Shown piece by piece: positions 15,287-24,265 of a DNA stretch of 44,446 nt (positions are counted from its first letter, which is position 1; every line of letters starts with the position of its first letter). The DNA is from Acinetobacter sp. HR7 (GTDB lineage Bacteria; Pseudomonadota; Gammaproteobacteria; Pseudomonadales; Moraxellaceae). Where the stretch lies: positions 1 to 44,446 of the forward strand of contig NZ_JPQO01000184.1 of assembly GCF_000773685.1 (NCBI RefSeq). Reading direction: 5' to 3'. Under the pieces are notes generated by a model. It saw only the letters and a list, made by a program, of their open reading frames with translations. It was not told where the DNA came from and made no database searches. The position numbers and the translations under genes were made by a program.

Positions 15287-17287
15287 ATGAAGGATTCAAT
15301 GAAATTTTTTAATGAGATGCAAACTTTTCTCGATCAGAATCCAACATTATATGAAACTGCACATCATAAGTTAGCATCTTTGATGCATGAATTAGAATAT
15401 ATCAAGCAACAAGAGGCATTACCTTTACGCCTAAGAAAGATTCAAGAATTAAAGCATCTGCATTTTTTTGTTGATGCTTATCAACGTGGTTATAAATGGA
15501 CAAAGCATCAAGTTGTGGCATTATTGGAAGATATTGATGCCTTTGAGCCACAATATCCTGAAGATTATTATTGCTTACAACCCGTTGTAGTCAAAAAACA
15601 GACCATTGATGAGCAAGAAAACCTGGAACTGATAGACGGTCAACAACGCCTGACTACAATTTATATTATCTTGGCTTATCTCACCAACAAGTCCTTTTTT
15701 AAACTGTGCTATAAAACCAGAAAGGAAAGTTCAATATTTTTAAACCAGCATATTTTTCAATTAGAGGATTGTGTCGATAAAACATTTGACGATTATGTGA
15801 AAAATCATCCTCAACTCAACAATATCGATAATTATTATTTCTTTAGCGCATACCAGGCTGTTCAAGATTGGTTCCTCAAAAAACAAAAAACAAGCCTCGA
15901 TATTCGAGATAAATGGATGCAAAAATTATTGCATGCAACAAAAGTGATTTGGTATCAACCTGAAAGCCCAGTGGATGAAGGTGATGACAAGAAGCAGTCC
16001 ATCGCCATTTTCCAACGTATTAATCAGGGAAAGATTTCACTGACTAATGCGGAATTATTAAAAGCCTTGTTTCTTCATGCGCTGAAAGATCCTAAAGAGG
16101 GAACAACAGCAGAAACATTCAAAATCAAACAATCGGAAATGGCCAATCAATGGGACATGATTGAGCACGCATTACAGAATCCTGATTTTTGGGCTTTTGT
16201 ATGTCCGCATGATCAAAGCAATGTCTATACACGAATCGAATTATTATTTGATTTAATCAGTGAAAAGTTTGTTTCGAGTAAATCTACAGTACGCTGGAAT
16301 ACCCTTGCCAAAAAGCAAGAATATTATACTTTCCAATATTTTGCAGATCAGCTACAAAACAATCAACATCATAAAGTTACAGCCTTATGGAAGACCATCC
16401 AACAGGGGTTTTATCGTCTGAACGAGTGGTTTTCACATGATGAAAGTTATCATTTAATAGGTTTTATTGTCGGTCAAAAAATTAAAACCATTACTGAACT
16501 ATGGGCAATTGCCCATCAAGACAGTAAACGTGAAGCTTTCCAGTTGAAGTTAAAGCAGATCATTGCTCAGCATATTCGGCAATGTTTTGGACAAACTTCA
16601 TCAGCAGAGCATAAACAACCGATCATTTTTGAGCATCTGCATTATGATGATAAAACCTCGCATATTATTTCATTGCTTTTATTATTGAATATTGATTTAC
16701 ACCGTCAGCAAGGTACACGTTTTCCATTCAAGTTATATTATGCACCGAATAAGATTTGGAGCTTAGAACACATCCATGCTCAAAAAAGCAAAATCGCAGA
16801 AAATACGAATCCGCAACATTGGTATAATGAACAACGCGATATTTTGTTGCATGTGTCCACGCATGATCTGACCCATGATCAGACACAGCAACTTCTGAAC
16901 GCACTCGAGATGTGTCATTCCCAACCGACCTGTGAAAACAGGCAGTTATATTTTGATTTACAACAGCAATATCTGAAAAATTTCTTAGAGCAACGTACTC
17001 ATCAATTAGACAATTTATGTTTACTGGACAAACGGGATAATTCGGTTTTAAGTAACAAAGGCTTTTATGAAAAACGCCAAGTCGTTATGCAGTTACAGAA
17101 GACAGAGCGACGTTTTATTCCGATCGCAACGCAGTGGGTTTTTGCGAAATATTTTAATCCGGATGTAGAAGATTTTACCATTTGGAACCAGAAAGATCGC
17201 CAAATGTATCGTGCTGCTTTGATTCAGTGCTGGGAATATTACCAAGGCAATTTATTTGAAAAAACGCTGCATGGGACACAAGCATGA
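15287..17287 (+). CDS. DUF262 protein with C-terminal HNH (DUF1524) domain, first gene of a pair
   Basis: A 666-residue protein. An N-terminal helical segment of about 55 residues precedes the DUF262 domain (HFFVDAYQRGYKW, then DGQQRLTT at about 117-124). The C-terminal half has a DUF1524-type nuclease signature: EHIHAQ at 494-499, then LDNLCLL and NSVLSNKGFYEKRQ. The likely role is an NTP-dependent nuclease in phage or foreign-DNA defence; the target is unknown. The ATG at 15287 follows GGAAAG; a GTG at 15278 and an ATG at 15299 are alternatives. Its stop overlaps the next gene by ATGA. It is AT-rich relative to the flanking guanidine genes, which suggests acquisition. Confidence 0.82.
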   Translation: MKDSMKFFNEMQTFLDQNPTLYETAHHKLASLMHELEYIKQQEALPLRLRKIQELKHLHFFVDAYQRGYKWTKHQVVALLEDIDAFEPQYPEDYYCLQPVVVKKQTIDEQENLELIDGQQRLTTIYIILAYLTNKSFFKLCYKTRKESSIFLNQHIFQLEDCVDKTFDDYVKNHPQLNNIDNYYFFSAYQAVQDWFLKKQKTSLDIRDKWMQKLLHATKVIWYQPESPVDEGDDKKQSIAIFQRINQGKISLTNAELLKALFLHALKDPKEGTTAETFKIKQSEMANQWDMIEHALQNPDFWAFVCPHDQSNVYTRIELLFDLISEKFVSSKSTVRWNTLAKKQEYYTFQYFADQLQNNQHHKVTALWKTIQQGFYRLNEWFSHDESYHLIGFIVGQKIKTITELWAIAHQDSKREAFQLKLKQIIAQHIRQCFGQTSSAEHKQPIIFEHLHYDDKTSHIISLLLLLNIDLHRQQGTRFPFKLYYAPNKIWSLEHIHAQKSKIAENTNPQHWYNEQRDILLHVSTHDLTHDQTQQLLNALEMCHSQPTCENRQLYFDLQQQYLKNFLEQRTHQLDNLCLLDKRDNSVLSNKGFYEKRQVVMQLQKTERRFIPIATQWVFAKYFNPDVEDFTIWNQKDRQMYRAALIQCWEYYQGNLFEKTLHGTQA

Positions 17288-19623
17288 AATACAATTTTTG
17301 GTCACTCATTGGTGAATATTCAATTCAAATTCCGGTCATTCAACGTGATTATGCCCAAGGGCGTCAGCATCCTAAAGTGAATATGATTCGACGTGCCTTT
17401 ATTGAAAATATTTTGCAGCATTTAGACAGTCAACAAAGCTTGGAACTGGATTTTATTTATGGTGCTGAACAGGATGGTCATTTAGTGATTCTTGACGGTC
17501 AGCAACGTCTTACAACCTTATTTCTACTACACTTCTATCTTTATAGCCTTCAGCCTTCTCTCAATCATGACCAAAAGTCTTATTTCAAAAAATTCTATTA
17601 TGAAACACGACCAAGTACGGGTGATTTTTTAGAAAGTCTTATTGCAAATCATCGTATTTGTCTGCCACATGCTGAAAATACCAAACAGACAAAATCCATC
17701 TCTGCACGTATTAAGAATGAAGGCTGGTATTTTTCGGTTTGGGATTATGATCCGAGCATCCAAGGCATGTTAACGATGCTGGATGAAATCGAAACACAAC
17801 TCCGGGCAATAAATCATCAGCCTGAGCATCTATGGCAGCGATTGACACAAGAGATGTATATCAGCTTTCATTTTTTAGAGATGAAAGATTTTAAATTAAC
17901 AGATGAGCTGTATATCAAGATGAATGCCAGAGGCGTGCATTTATCTGAGTTTGAGAACTTTAAAGCTTGGCTCATGCAAGAAATACCGGTCGAGTTTTCC
18001 TCGGACTTCTTTCAGTCTTTAGACCAAGAATGGACTGATTTTTTTTGGTCGATTAAACCAAAAAATCAAGAAAGTATCGATGATATTTTATATGAAAGTT
18101 TCAAGGTGACCTGTAGCGGTCTTTTAGCATTGGCGATTGGTCAGCATGCAGATAAAAAATCCCAAGAACGAGCTTCACGCCGGCAGTTGATTGAAGATTT
18201 AAGAAAAATCGTCAATCGGGATCTGCACCAAAAGACCTATATTGATCTGCAAAAATACAAAGACTGTCAACTTTTTGATCCGAAACATTTTCAGCAGTTC
18301 TATGCGTTTATGAATTTCCTTCATGTTTTGAAAAATGAACATCAGGCAATTTTTAACCGTATTCGTCCTTTTATCTTCGAGGATAAACGAATTGTATTTC
18401 AGCAATCTTATCAAGCCTATATTTTGGTTTTTAGCATCTTTATTTATTGTAAACATAAAGGTTATAGCTCTATAGATAGTATTCAAAAAGACTTAAAAGA
18501 GCAGAATCGGCAGTTTTTAGACTATTTTAATATTTTACGAAGAATCGTGATCAACCATGTTCATAATAATCTGGATGATTATATAGAAAGCATCACGTCT
18601 TTAAATCAATGGGCACAATCTATTGATTTGAATAATGTCATTCAAAGTCTTGCGGTACTTGACGCGTCGAAGATTAAACTCAGTGCAGGTTTTAAAAAAC
18701 AATATCCAGAAGAAAAGTACAAGGCACAATTGATTCAGAAGGGTTGGCATCAAGAGCAGCTGGATTATTTTGCCGATCAGCAGATTTTCCATGGTCAAAT
18801 CCGGTTTTTATTGAACTGGAGCCTGGATCAGGATCAAGAGCCGAATGAACACCACTTTATTCAATATGCCAACAAATTACTCAACCTGTTTAAATATGGT
18901 TTGCCCAAAGAAGGTGAATCAAATCTCTATCTCGTCGAGCGGTTACTGCTGTGCTATGGGGATTATCTGCCGAAAAGAACAAGCAAATATACATTTTGTC
19001 AGATGAATCTAGATGGTGATGCACGTTCACATGATGAAAATTGGCGTTTGGTATTTAATGAAAAATCCTCTCAAGTCGATGGTCAAACCGTACAACCGCC
19101 ATTACTTAAACAGCTTTTAGATGATCTTCCTGTGCAATTTTCACGGCAGGATCTGGTTGAGCTGATTGAACGCAAAAAGCAGTCAATTCATGACTGGCGT
19201 CGATTATGTATCGATTTTCCTCAAACCATTGCCTATACCAAAAATAAACTGCTGGATAAAACAGATAAAGAGATCTTCTTGATTCATCAGGAATACCGAA
19301 CTCGTTTTGTGGAATTAAGAAGTTATTGCTTGAAATTGGCACTTCATTCAGTCTTCAAAGATCGATACCAAATTCGCTACAAAGACTTTACTGATTTGGA
19401 ATTTCCACTCAGTATTGAAATCAAAAACGATCTGCTACACGGCTTCATTCGTTATGATAGTGAAAGAGCTCGCTTCAATACTTTCGGTTATGTATCTCAA
19501 AATAATGAGCTTGTAATTCAGGAAAAATCTCTAGATGAAGCATTGGATATTTTGCAAAAAATGAATGAGTTTACTCAAACATATCTTTCTACAAATGTGT
19601 GCTCTGAGAAAACACATGAATAA
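17284..19623 (+). CDS. DUF262 protein without a recognisable nuclease domain, second gene of a pair
   Basis: A 779-residue protein. The DUF262 domain is at the very N-terminus (IPVIQRDYAQGR at 16-27, DGQQRLTT at 71-78), with the usual MNARGVHLSEFENFKAWL helix near residue 215. The C-terminal 450 residues show no HNH motif that I can find; they are helical and rich in Gln, Lys and aromatic residues. It is coupled to the upstream gene by an ATGA overlap, so the two probably form a complex in which only the first subunit cuts. Its last 11 codons run antisense through the 3' end of the SMR gene, an unusual junction. Defence function is inferred. Confidence 0.8.
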   Translation: MKYNFWSLIGEYSIQIPVIQRDYAQGRQHPKVNMIRRAFIENILQHLDSQQSLELDFIYGAEQDGHLVILDGQQRLTTLFLLHFYLYSLQPSLNHDQKSYFKKFYYETRPSTGDFLESLIANHRICLPHAENTKQTKSISARIKNEGWYFSVWDYDPSIQGMLTMLDEIETQLRAINHQPEHLWQRLTQEMYISFHFLEMKDFKLTDELYIKMNARGVHLSEFENFKAWLMQEIPVEFSSDFFQSLDQEWTDFFWSIKPKNQESIDDILYESFKVTCSGLLALAIGQHADKKSQERASRRQLIEDLRKIVNRDLHQKTYIDLQKYKDCQLFDPKHFQQFYAFMNFLHVLKNEHQAIFNRIRPFIFEDKRIVFQQSYQAYILVFSIFIYCKHKGYSSIDSIQKDLKEQNRQFLDYFNILRRIVINHVHNNLDDYIESITSLNQWAQSIDLNNVIQSLAVLDASKIKLSAGFKKQYPEEKYKAQLIQKGWHQEQLDYFADQQIFHGQIRFLLNWSLDQDQEPNEHHFIQYANKLLNLFKYGLPKEGESNLYLVERLLLCYGDYLPKRTSKYTFCQMNLDGDARSHDENWRLVFNEKSSQVDGQTVQPPLLKQLLDDLPVQFSRQDLVELIERKKQSIHDWRRLCIDFPQTIAYTKNKLLDKTDKEIFLIHQEYRTRFVELRSYCLKLALHSVFKDRYQIRYKDFTDLEFPLSIEIKNDLLHGFIRYDSERARFNTFGYVSQNNELVIQEKSLDEALDILQKMNEFTQTYLSTNVCSEKTHE

Positions 19624-19918
19624 TGGTAATACCTGTGATGATAAAGGTCAGTCCTATTATGGCTGCTGTATCTAAATGCTGTTTAAAGAAAATCCATCCA
19701 ACCATAGAAATAAAGACAATGCCTGCACCTGACCAGAGTGCATATGTCATTCCCATTGGAATACTTTTCATGGTCAGAGATAAAAAATAGATTGCAATCA
19801 GGTAGCCGACACAAGTCACCAGTGTAGGCTGCCATAAAGTAAAGCCTTTGGAGGCATTTAATGCAGAGGTCGCAATGACCTCTGAAATTACTGCAATCAA
19901 TAAATACACATAAACCAT
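19589..19918 (-). CDS. Small multidrug resistance (SMR) transporter, EmrE/Qac subtype
   Basis: A 109-residue, four-helix inner-membrane antiporter. The essential Glu13 lies in helix 1 (ISEVIATSAL), GMTYALWSGAGIV in helix 3 matches EmrE-like members, and the C-terminus aligns with the end of EmrE. Guanidinium exporters (Gdx/SugE) usually read AYAVWTGIG here, so this looks like the quaternary-ammonium branch. It lies 19 bp downstream of the ABC ATPase and is probably in the same minus-strand operon. It may export guanidinyl or other cations, but that is unproven. Its 3' 35 bp overlap the convergent DUF262 gene. Confidence 0.88.
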   Translation of the reverse strand: MVYVYLLIAVISEVIATSALNASKGFTLWQPTLVTCVGYLIAIYFLSLTMKSIPMGMTYALWSGAGIVFISMVGWIFFKQHLDTAAIIGLTFIITGITIIHVFSQSTHL

Positions 19919-19937
19919 CGCAGTCTTGGTCTACCTC

Positions 19938-20819
19938 TTATTTGCTATTGCTAACTTTGGTCAAACGTGGAATTTCTGGAAGATCGGCTAGTGCAGGATC
20001 CAGCTCATCCTCCTGAGCATGTACCAGATGATTGACGTGCTCGCGAAGCTGTTTAAATTTCGGAGTCAGCATCAGATCTGGATGGCGTGGACGTGGTAAA
20101 TCCACTTCAATAATTTCCTTGATTTCACCTGGATTGGCTTTCAGCGCCACAATCCGGTCTGCCAGCAAGATGGCTTCATCCATATCGTGGGTCACGAAAA
20201 TGATGGTGATGTCGATGTTTTGCCACAAATCCATCAGATGACGCTGCATTTTTTGGCGTGTATGCGGATCCAGTGCACCAAAAGGTTCATCCATCAGCAA
20301 TACTTTAGGTTCATTGACCAAGGCGCGGGCAATCGCCACACGTTGTTTCATTCCGCCTGAAAGTTGATGCGGATACTGATCCTGATATTTTTCCAGACCA
20401 ATGATATTGATCCATTCACGTGCCTGCGCTTCAGCAGAAGCATTACTTTGGCCTTTCATTTTCGGGCCAAACATAATGTTTTCTTTCACGGTCTTCCATG
20501 GGAACAGGGTATAGCCCTGAAACACCATGCCGCGTTCTGGGCTTGGGCCAGTAATCGGCTTGCCATCCACCAGAATTTCACCGCTGGTATAAGGATCAAG
20601 TCCAGCAACAACGCGGCTAAAGGTGGATTTACCGCAACCCGATGGACCAATCACACAGATAAACTCACGTTTATGAATTTTCAGGTCAATGCCATTTAAA
20701 ATGGTGCGTTCAGTTTTGCCATGCTTGAAGGATTGAGTGAGCTGTTTGGCTTCCAGGATGACCGGACGGCTATAAATCTTGTCAAAGTATTCGCGGGTAT
20801 TAAATTCAGAGTTTTGCAT
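19938..20819 (-). CDS. ABC transporter ATP-binding protein (SsuB/TauB/NrtD type)
   Basis: A 293-residue ATPase with Walker [10 protein letters not shown] at 58-66, signature LSGGMKQR, Walker [13 protein letters not shown] and the switch histidine in FVTHDMDEA. It should energise the adjacent permease for uptake of the ligand bound by the lipoprotein encoded at 14133. I use the ATG at 20819, which overlaps the permease stop (ATGA) and follows GGAG; an extension to 20840 would lie inside the permease gene. Confidence 0.92.
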   Translation of the reverse strand: MQNSEFNTREYFDKIYSRPVILEAKQLTQSFKHGKTERTILNGIDLKIHKREFICVIGPSGCGKSTFSRVVAGLDPYTSGEILVDGKPITGPSPERGMVFQGYTLFPWKTVKENIMFGPKMKGQSNASAEAQAREWINIIGLEKYQDQYPHQLSGGMKQRVAIARALVNEPKVLLMDEPFGALDPHTRQKMQRHLMDLWQNIDITIIFVTHDMDEAILLADRIVALKANPGEIKEIIEVDLPRPRHPDLMLTPKFKQLREHVNHLVHAQEDELDPALADLPEIPRLTKVSNSK

Positions 20820-21763
20820 CAGTTGGCTCCCGGTTTCCATTTAAATAAGCGTTGTCCCAATTTCATTAAAATCACGTCACAGAGCAAGCCAATTACTCCA
20901 ATGATCAGGATTGCTGCAAAGACATTGTCAAAATTCTGATAACGGGCCTGCTGGGTAATAAACCAGGTAATACCAGACGTACTACCGATCAGTTCAGCTA
21001 CGATCAGATATGTCCACGCCCAGCCCAGTAATACGCGCAGATTACGATAAATTTCAGGAAGGGCCGCTGGAATGACCACATGAAACAGGCTTTTTAATTT
21101 ATTAGTACCCAGGGTGAAACCGGCTTCAATCAGACTGCGATCTACCAGTCGTGTGGTATTGGCAATAATCAGGATTTGCTGGAACAAGGTGCCAATCACA
21201 ATGATGGCTACTTTTGGTGCATCATTGATGCCTAAAATAGCCACCGCAAGGGCACCAAAGGCTGGGGCTGGCAGATAACGGAAAAACTCAACAAATGGCT
21301 CCGTGAGTTGGGAAATTTTGTTAGAGAAGCCACATAAAATACCGAGTGGAATACCGATCAGAGAAGAAATAAAGAAGGCAGTAAACACCAGTTTGATACT
21401 ATGCCACAGGCTTTCATGAAACCATGGGGCATTGGCTTGAGCAGGTTCTGTGGTAAATGCAGTGACCAATGCGATCGCCACTTCATGCGGGGCAGGCAGA
21501 TAGATCGGATTGACCAGAATACCTTGGGGCGGCGCCAGGCCTTGATCCACGGCGGATTGCGCAGCAGAGAAAAAGATATCCTTATCAATACGACTACCGG
21601 CCTGTAAATAGCTAACGCTGCCTGAATCGGCAATCTGGACTTGTGGATGCCAGATAAATGGCAAATAACTGACTGCACACCAAATCAAAATCGGTATTAA
21701 AAAAGAGCCAAAGCCAAACAGTATTTTATTTCTTTGACTGAGTTCACGTGCAACGTAACTCAT
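20819..21763 (-). CDS. ABC transporter permease (SsuC/TauC/NrtB type)
   Basis: A 314-residue inner-membrane protein of the BPD_transp_1 family. One N-terminal helix precedes a periplasmic stretch of about 100 residues, then at least five membrane helices with the EAGFTLGTNKLKSLFHVVIPAA loop that docks on the ATPase. The ATG at 21763 follows GAGGGG at 7 nt; a TTG at 21778 overlaps that box and is rejected. It is first in a minus-strand operon with ATPase and SMR exporter behind a sigma-54 promoter. The cognate binding protein is probably the lipoprotein at 14133. The substrate is inferred to be guanidine or a related compound. Confidence 0.9.
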   Translation of the reverse strand: MSYVARELSQRNKILFGFGSFLIPILIWCAVSYLPFIWHPQVQIADSGSVSYLQAGSRIDKDIFFSAAQSAVDQGLAPPQGILVNPIYLPAPHEVAIALVTAFTTEPAQANAPWFHESLWHSIKLVFTAFFISSLIGIPLGILCGFSNKISQLTEPFVEFFRYLPAPAFGALAVAILGINDAPKVAIIVIGTLFQQILIIANTTRLVDRSLIEAGFTLGTNKLKSLFHVVIPAALPEIYRNLRVLLGWAWTYLIVAELIGSTSGITWFITQQARYQNFDNVFAAILIIGVIGLLCDVILMKLGQRLFKWKPGAN

Positions 21764-21811
21764 AGTGTTGCCCCTCAATATTACAATTTTTATAAAACGT
21801 AATACTGATCA

Positions 21812-21827
21812 AGCAAAATGGATGCCA
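21812..21827 (-). promoter_or_regulatory. Sigma-54 promoter of the permease-ATPase-SMR operon
   Basis: On the minus strand the sequence reads TGGCATCCATTTTGCT, with GG and GC 12 nt apart. It lies about 50 bp before the permease start. The rest of the 318-bp gap to mtlD is AT-rich, and no promoter for mtlD was identified with confidence. Confidence 0.75.
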
Positions 21828-22081
21828 TGATAAGCAGAAATATTCAAAATGATAAAATAAGCTGATATTTCAAAAGAGAAATTTAAACTGATAGGCAGGA
21901 TCAACAACTTACCCAAGTTAACAGTTTGATTACATCTAGAAACATAAATAATCTTATTTTAGTCTTTATTGATCAATTTATAGTCAGAACTATTTCATAT
22001 CTTTACATTAGTTTATTTAATCTCTTATTTTCCTTAAGGTATTGTCCACTTCTTAACTCATTGAATTATAAAAGGGGAGCA

Positions 22082-24208
22082 ATGCTAGAATTTAAAAATC
22101 AAATCGTACACGGCGCAATTTTCGATATGGATGGAACCATGTTTGATACAGAACGTTTGCGCTTTCAAACCTTGCAACAAGCTTCACGTGAGCTGATCGG
22201 CGTCGAATTTTCTGAAAACTATTTAATGCAGTGCTTGGGCTTAAGTGCCCGTAGTGCCGAGCAGCTGGCCAAAGAGCGTTATGGACAAGATGTTCCTTAT
22301 GCCGAGATCCGCCAGCGCGCCGATGTACTGGAACTAGAACATGTACGCAATTATGGTGTTCCAATTAAAAAAGGTTTATTTCAGGTGTTGGAACGCCTAC
22401 GCAAGGCAGGCCTAAAAATGGCTGTGGCGACTTCGAGTCGACGTGCGATCGCAGAAGAATATCTGATCAATGCCAATGTCTATAAATTTTTTGATGTGCT
22501 GGTGTGTGGCGATGAGATTAAACAGGGGAAACCTCATCCAGAAATTTTTATCAGCGCAGCCGAAAAAATCAATTTAAGTCCGGCTCAATGCCTGATGTTC
22601 GAAGATTCTGAAAATGGCCTGCGATCTGCCTATGATGCAGGCGGTATGACGGTACTTTTTAAAGATATTAAAACGCCGAATGAATCAATGCTGGCACAAG
22701 CGCAGTATTATTATGAAACGATGGAAGATTTTCTGATAGATCTGAACCAGTTTGTTCCGGTGCTAGAAATGCCAGAACTTGAGACTGCATTTCCGCAAAC
22801 GCTGAATCAGTTAACAGTTGGGATTCACGGCTTCGGTGCAATTGGCGGTGGTTATCTGGCTCAGGTGTTATCACACTGGGATGGCTATACGCGTCCACGC
22901 AAAATTATTGCCTCGACCCGTAATCCACTCTATCAATCTGCCGTAAATGCATTTGGCACCTATTGCATTCGATATGGTCAGAACTCTTTTGACCAGCGTA
23001 TTGAGAATATGAGTGTGATTGATGCGCATGATCTGGAGCAAATGCAGAACATGTATATTGAATCCAGTCTGGTCGCAGTCTGTGTCCCTGAGGAAGCGCT
23101 GGTTTCTGAAGCAGAGGTGATTGCACAGGGTTTATATGCGCGATACCTGGCTTATGAGCAACAGGAGCAGCCGCTGACGCTGTTAATTATCCTGAATAAA
23201 ATCGGAGCCAAACAGCTGGTGATGCAGCAGATTCTGAGCCGTCTGCAACAGATTACGGACGAACAGACAGCGCAACACATTATGGATCAGCATTATTTCT
23301 GTGACACAGTGGTGAACCGCATGGTATCCAAACTGTCTGACCAGAAACTGTACCGTCAGCTGCGCATCAAATACAATATGTTCAAACAGTATCAGCTGGA
23401 TGAAGATCTGTCCGTAGTTGATCTGGATGATTCTACAGCCCTGAATGCAGAGCAGGAACATCAGGCCGGTTTGTATATTGAAGACTTGCGCCGTAATTTC
23501 CAGCCTAGTCATATTCTGCAGTCTATGGATCTGATTCTGTTTAATGCCGAAACGGATATGCCAATCTATGTGGAAAATAACAGTCCATTATTGGCTAAAA
23601 TGCGCCAGATGATTCTGGTAGATGATATTGCTAATATCCAGCTGATTAAAAACCGCTTATGGAATGGTGTACATGCGATGATGGCGTGGTATGCCAGCCT
23701 GCGCGGTCATCAGACCATTGGCGTGGCCATGTCAGATCATGCAATCAGAAAATTCATGCAGCAGGCTTTAGCGCAGGTCAAACATGGTCTCTGCTACCAG
23801 ATTCCTAAGCATGCTTCAGAACTGGAGCGTCTGGCGCAAAGTTTTACTGAATCCTGTGCCTATGCTTATCAGGACCCATGTGCCCGTGTAGGGCGTGAAC
23901 CTTTAAGAAAGCTGGAACACAATGAACGGGTTATGGGTTCATTATCGACCTTGCTTAAATATAGTTTGCCATTTGATGTGGTTTTAAAAGGCGCAGTGTT
24001 GGGCTATATCTATGCTCTGGAACAGGGTGAATGCGAACAGCAGGAACTGTTGATGCATTTACAGATCCAGTTAAGACATATGGCATTAGAACCGCAGCTA
24101 TATGAGACTTTGTATGATGAAATGTCACAATTCATCAATCAGATTATCGCTGGAAAATTGTCCTTGCAAAAATTCATGCAACTGGATTTGCAGCAAGCGT
24201 TCAGCTAA
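22082..24208 (+). CDS. mtlD: Bifunctional mannitol-1-phosphate dehydrogenase/phosphatase
   Basis: A 708-residue fusion. A HAD phosphatase occupies residues 1-220 (FDMDGTMFDTE near 14-24; MFEDSENGLRSA; KQGKPHPEIF). A dehydrogenase of the polyol-specific long-chain family follows, with nucleotide-binding GIHGFGAIGGGYL near 245-257. In Acinetobacter this enzyme reduces fructose-6-phosphate and dephosphorylates the product, making mannitol as a compatible solute under salt stress. The ATG at 22082 follows AAAGGGGAG and starts right before the HAD motif; a longer frame from 21926 adds an implausible hydrophobic leader. It is monocistronic and ends at a bidirectional terminator. Confidence 0.92.
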   Translation: MLEFKNQIVHGAIFDMDGTMFDTERLRFQTLQQASRELIGVEFSENYLMQCLGLSARSAEQLAKERYGQDVPYAEIRQRADVLELEHVRNYGVPIKKGLFQVLERLRKAGLKMAVATSSRRAIAEEYLINANVYKFFDVLVCGDEIKQGKPHPEIFISAAEKINLSPAQCLMFEDSENGLRSAYDAGGMTVLFKDIKTPNESMLAQAQYYYETMEDFLIDLNQFVPVLEMPELETAFPQTLNQLTVGIHGFGAIGGGYLAQVLSHWDGYTRPRKIIASTRNPLYQSAVNAFGTYCIRYGQNSFDQRIENMSVIDAHDLEQMQNMYIESSLVAVCVPEEALVSEAEVIAQGLYARYLAYEQQEQPLTLLIILNKIGAKQLVMQQILSRLQQITDEQTAQHIMDQHYFCDTVVNRMVSKLSDQKLYRQLRIKYNMFKQYQLDEDLSVVDLDDSTALNAEQEHQAGLYIEDLRRNFQPSHILQSMDLILFNAETDMPIYVENNSPLLAKMRQMILVDDIANIQLIKNRLWNGVHAMMAWYASLRGHQTIGVAMSDHAIRKFMQQALAQVKHGLCYQIPKHASELERLAQSFTESCAYAYQDPCARVGREPLRKLEHNERVMGSLSTLLKYSLPFDVVLKGAVLGYIYALEQGECEQQELLMHLQIQLRHMALEPQLYETLYDEMSQFINQIIAGKLSLQKFMQLDLQQAFS

Positions 24209-24222
24209 ATCACATAGTAAAT

Positions 24223-24253
24223 AAAAAAGACCCAGAACAATTCTGGGTTTTTT
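24223..24253. terminator. Bidirectional terminator between mtlD and nasS
   Basis: CCCAGAA-CAA-TTCTGGG with flanking A6 and T6 runs. The convergent genes on both sides can share it. Confidence 0.9.
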
Positions 24254-24265
24254 ATTGCAATAATT

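Noticed and set aside
17284..19623. HNH or PD-(D/E)XK nuclease in the second DUF262 protein
   Set aside because: No EHI/HH-type HNH motif and no convincing PD...D/E-X-K arrangement was found by eye. A remote nuclease fold remains possible.
21926..22081. N-terminal extension of MtlD to 760 residues
   Set aside because: It adds a hydrophobic leader that is foreign to the family. AAAGGGGAG before the ATG at 22082 and the position of the HAD motif fix the shorter start.
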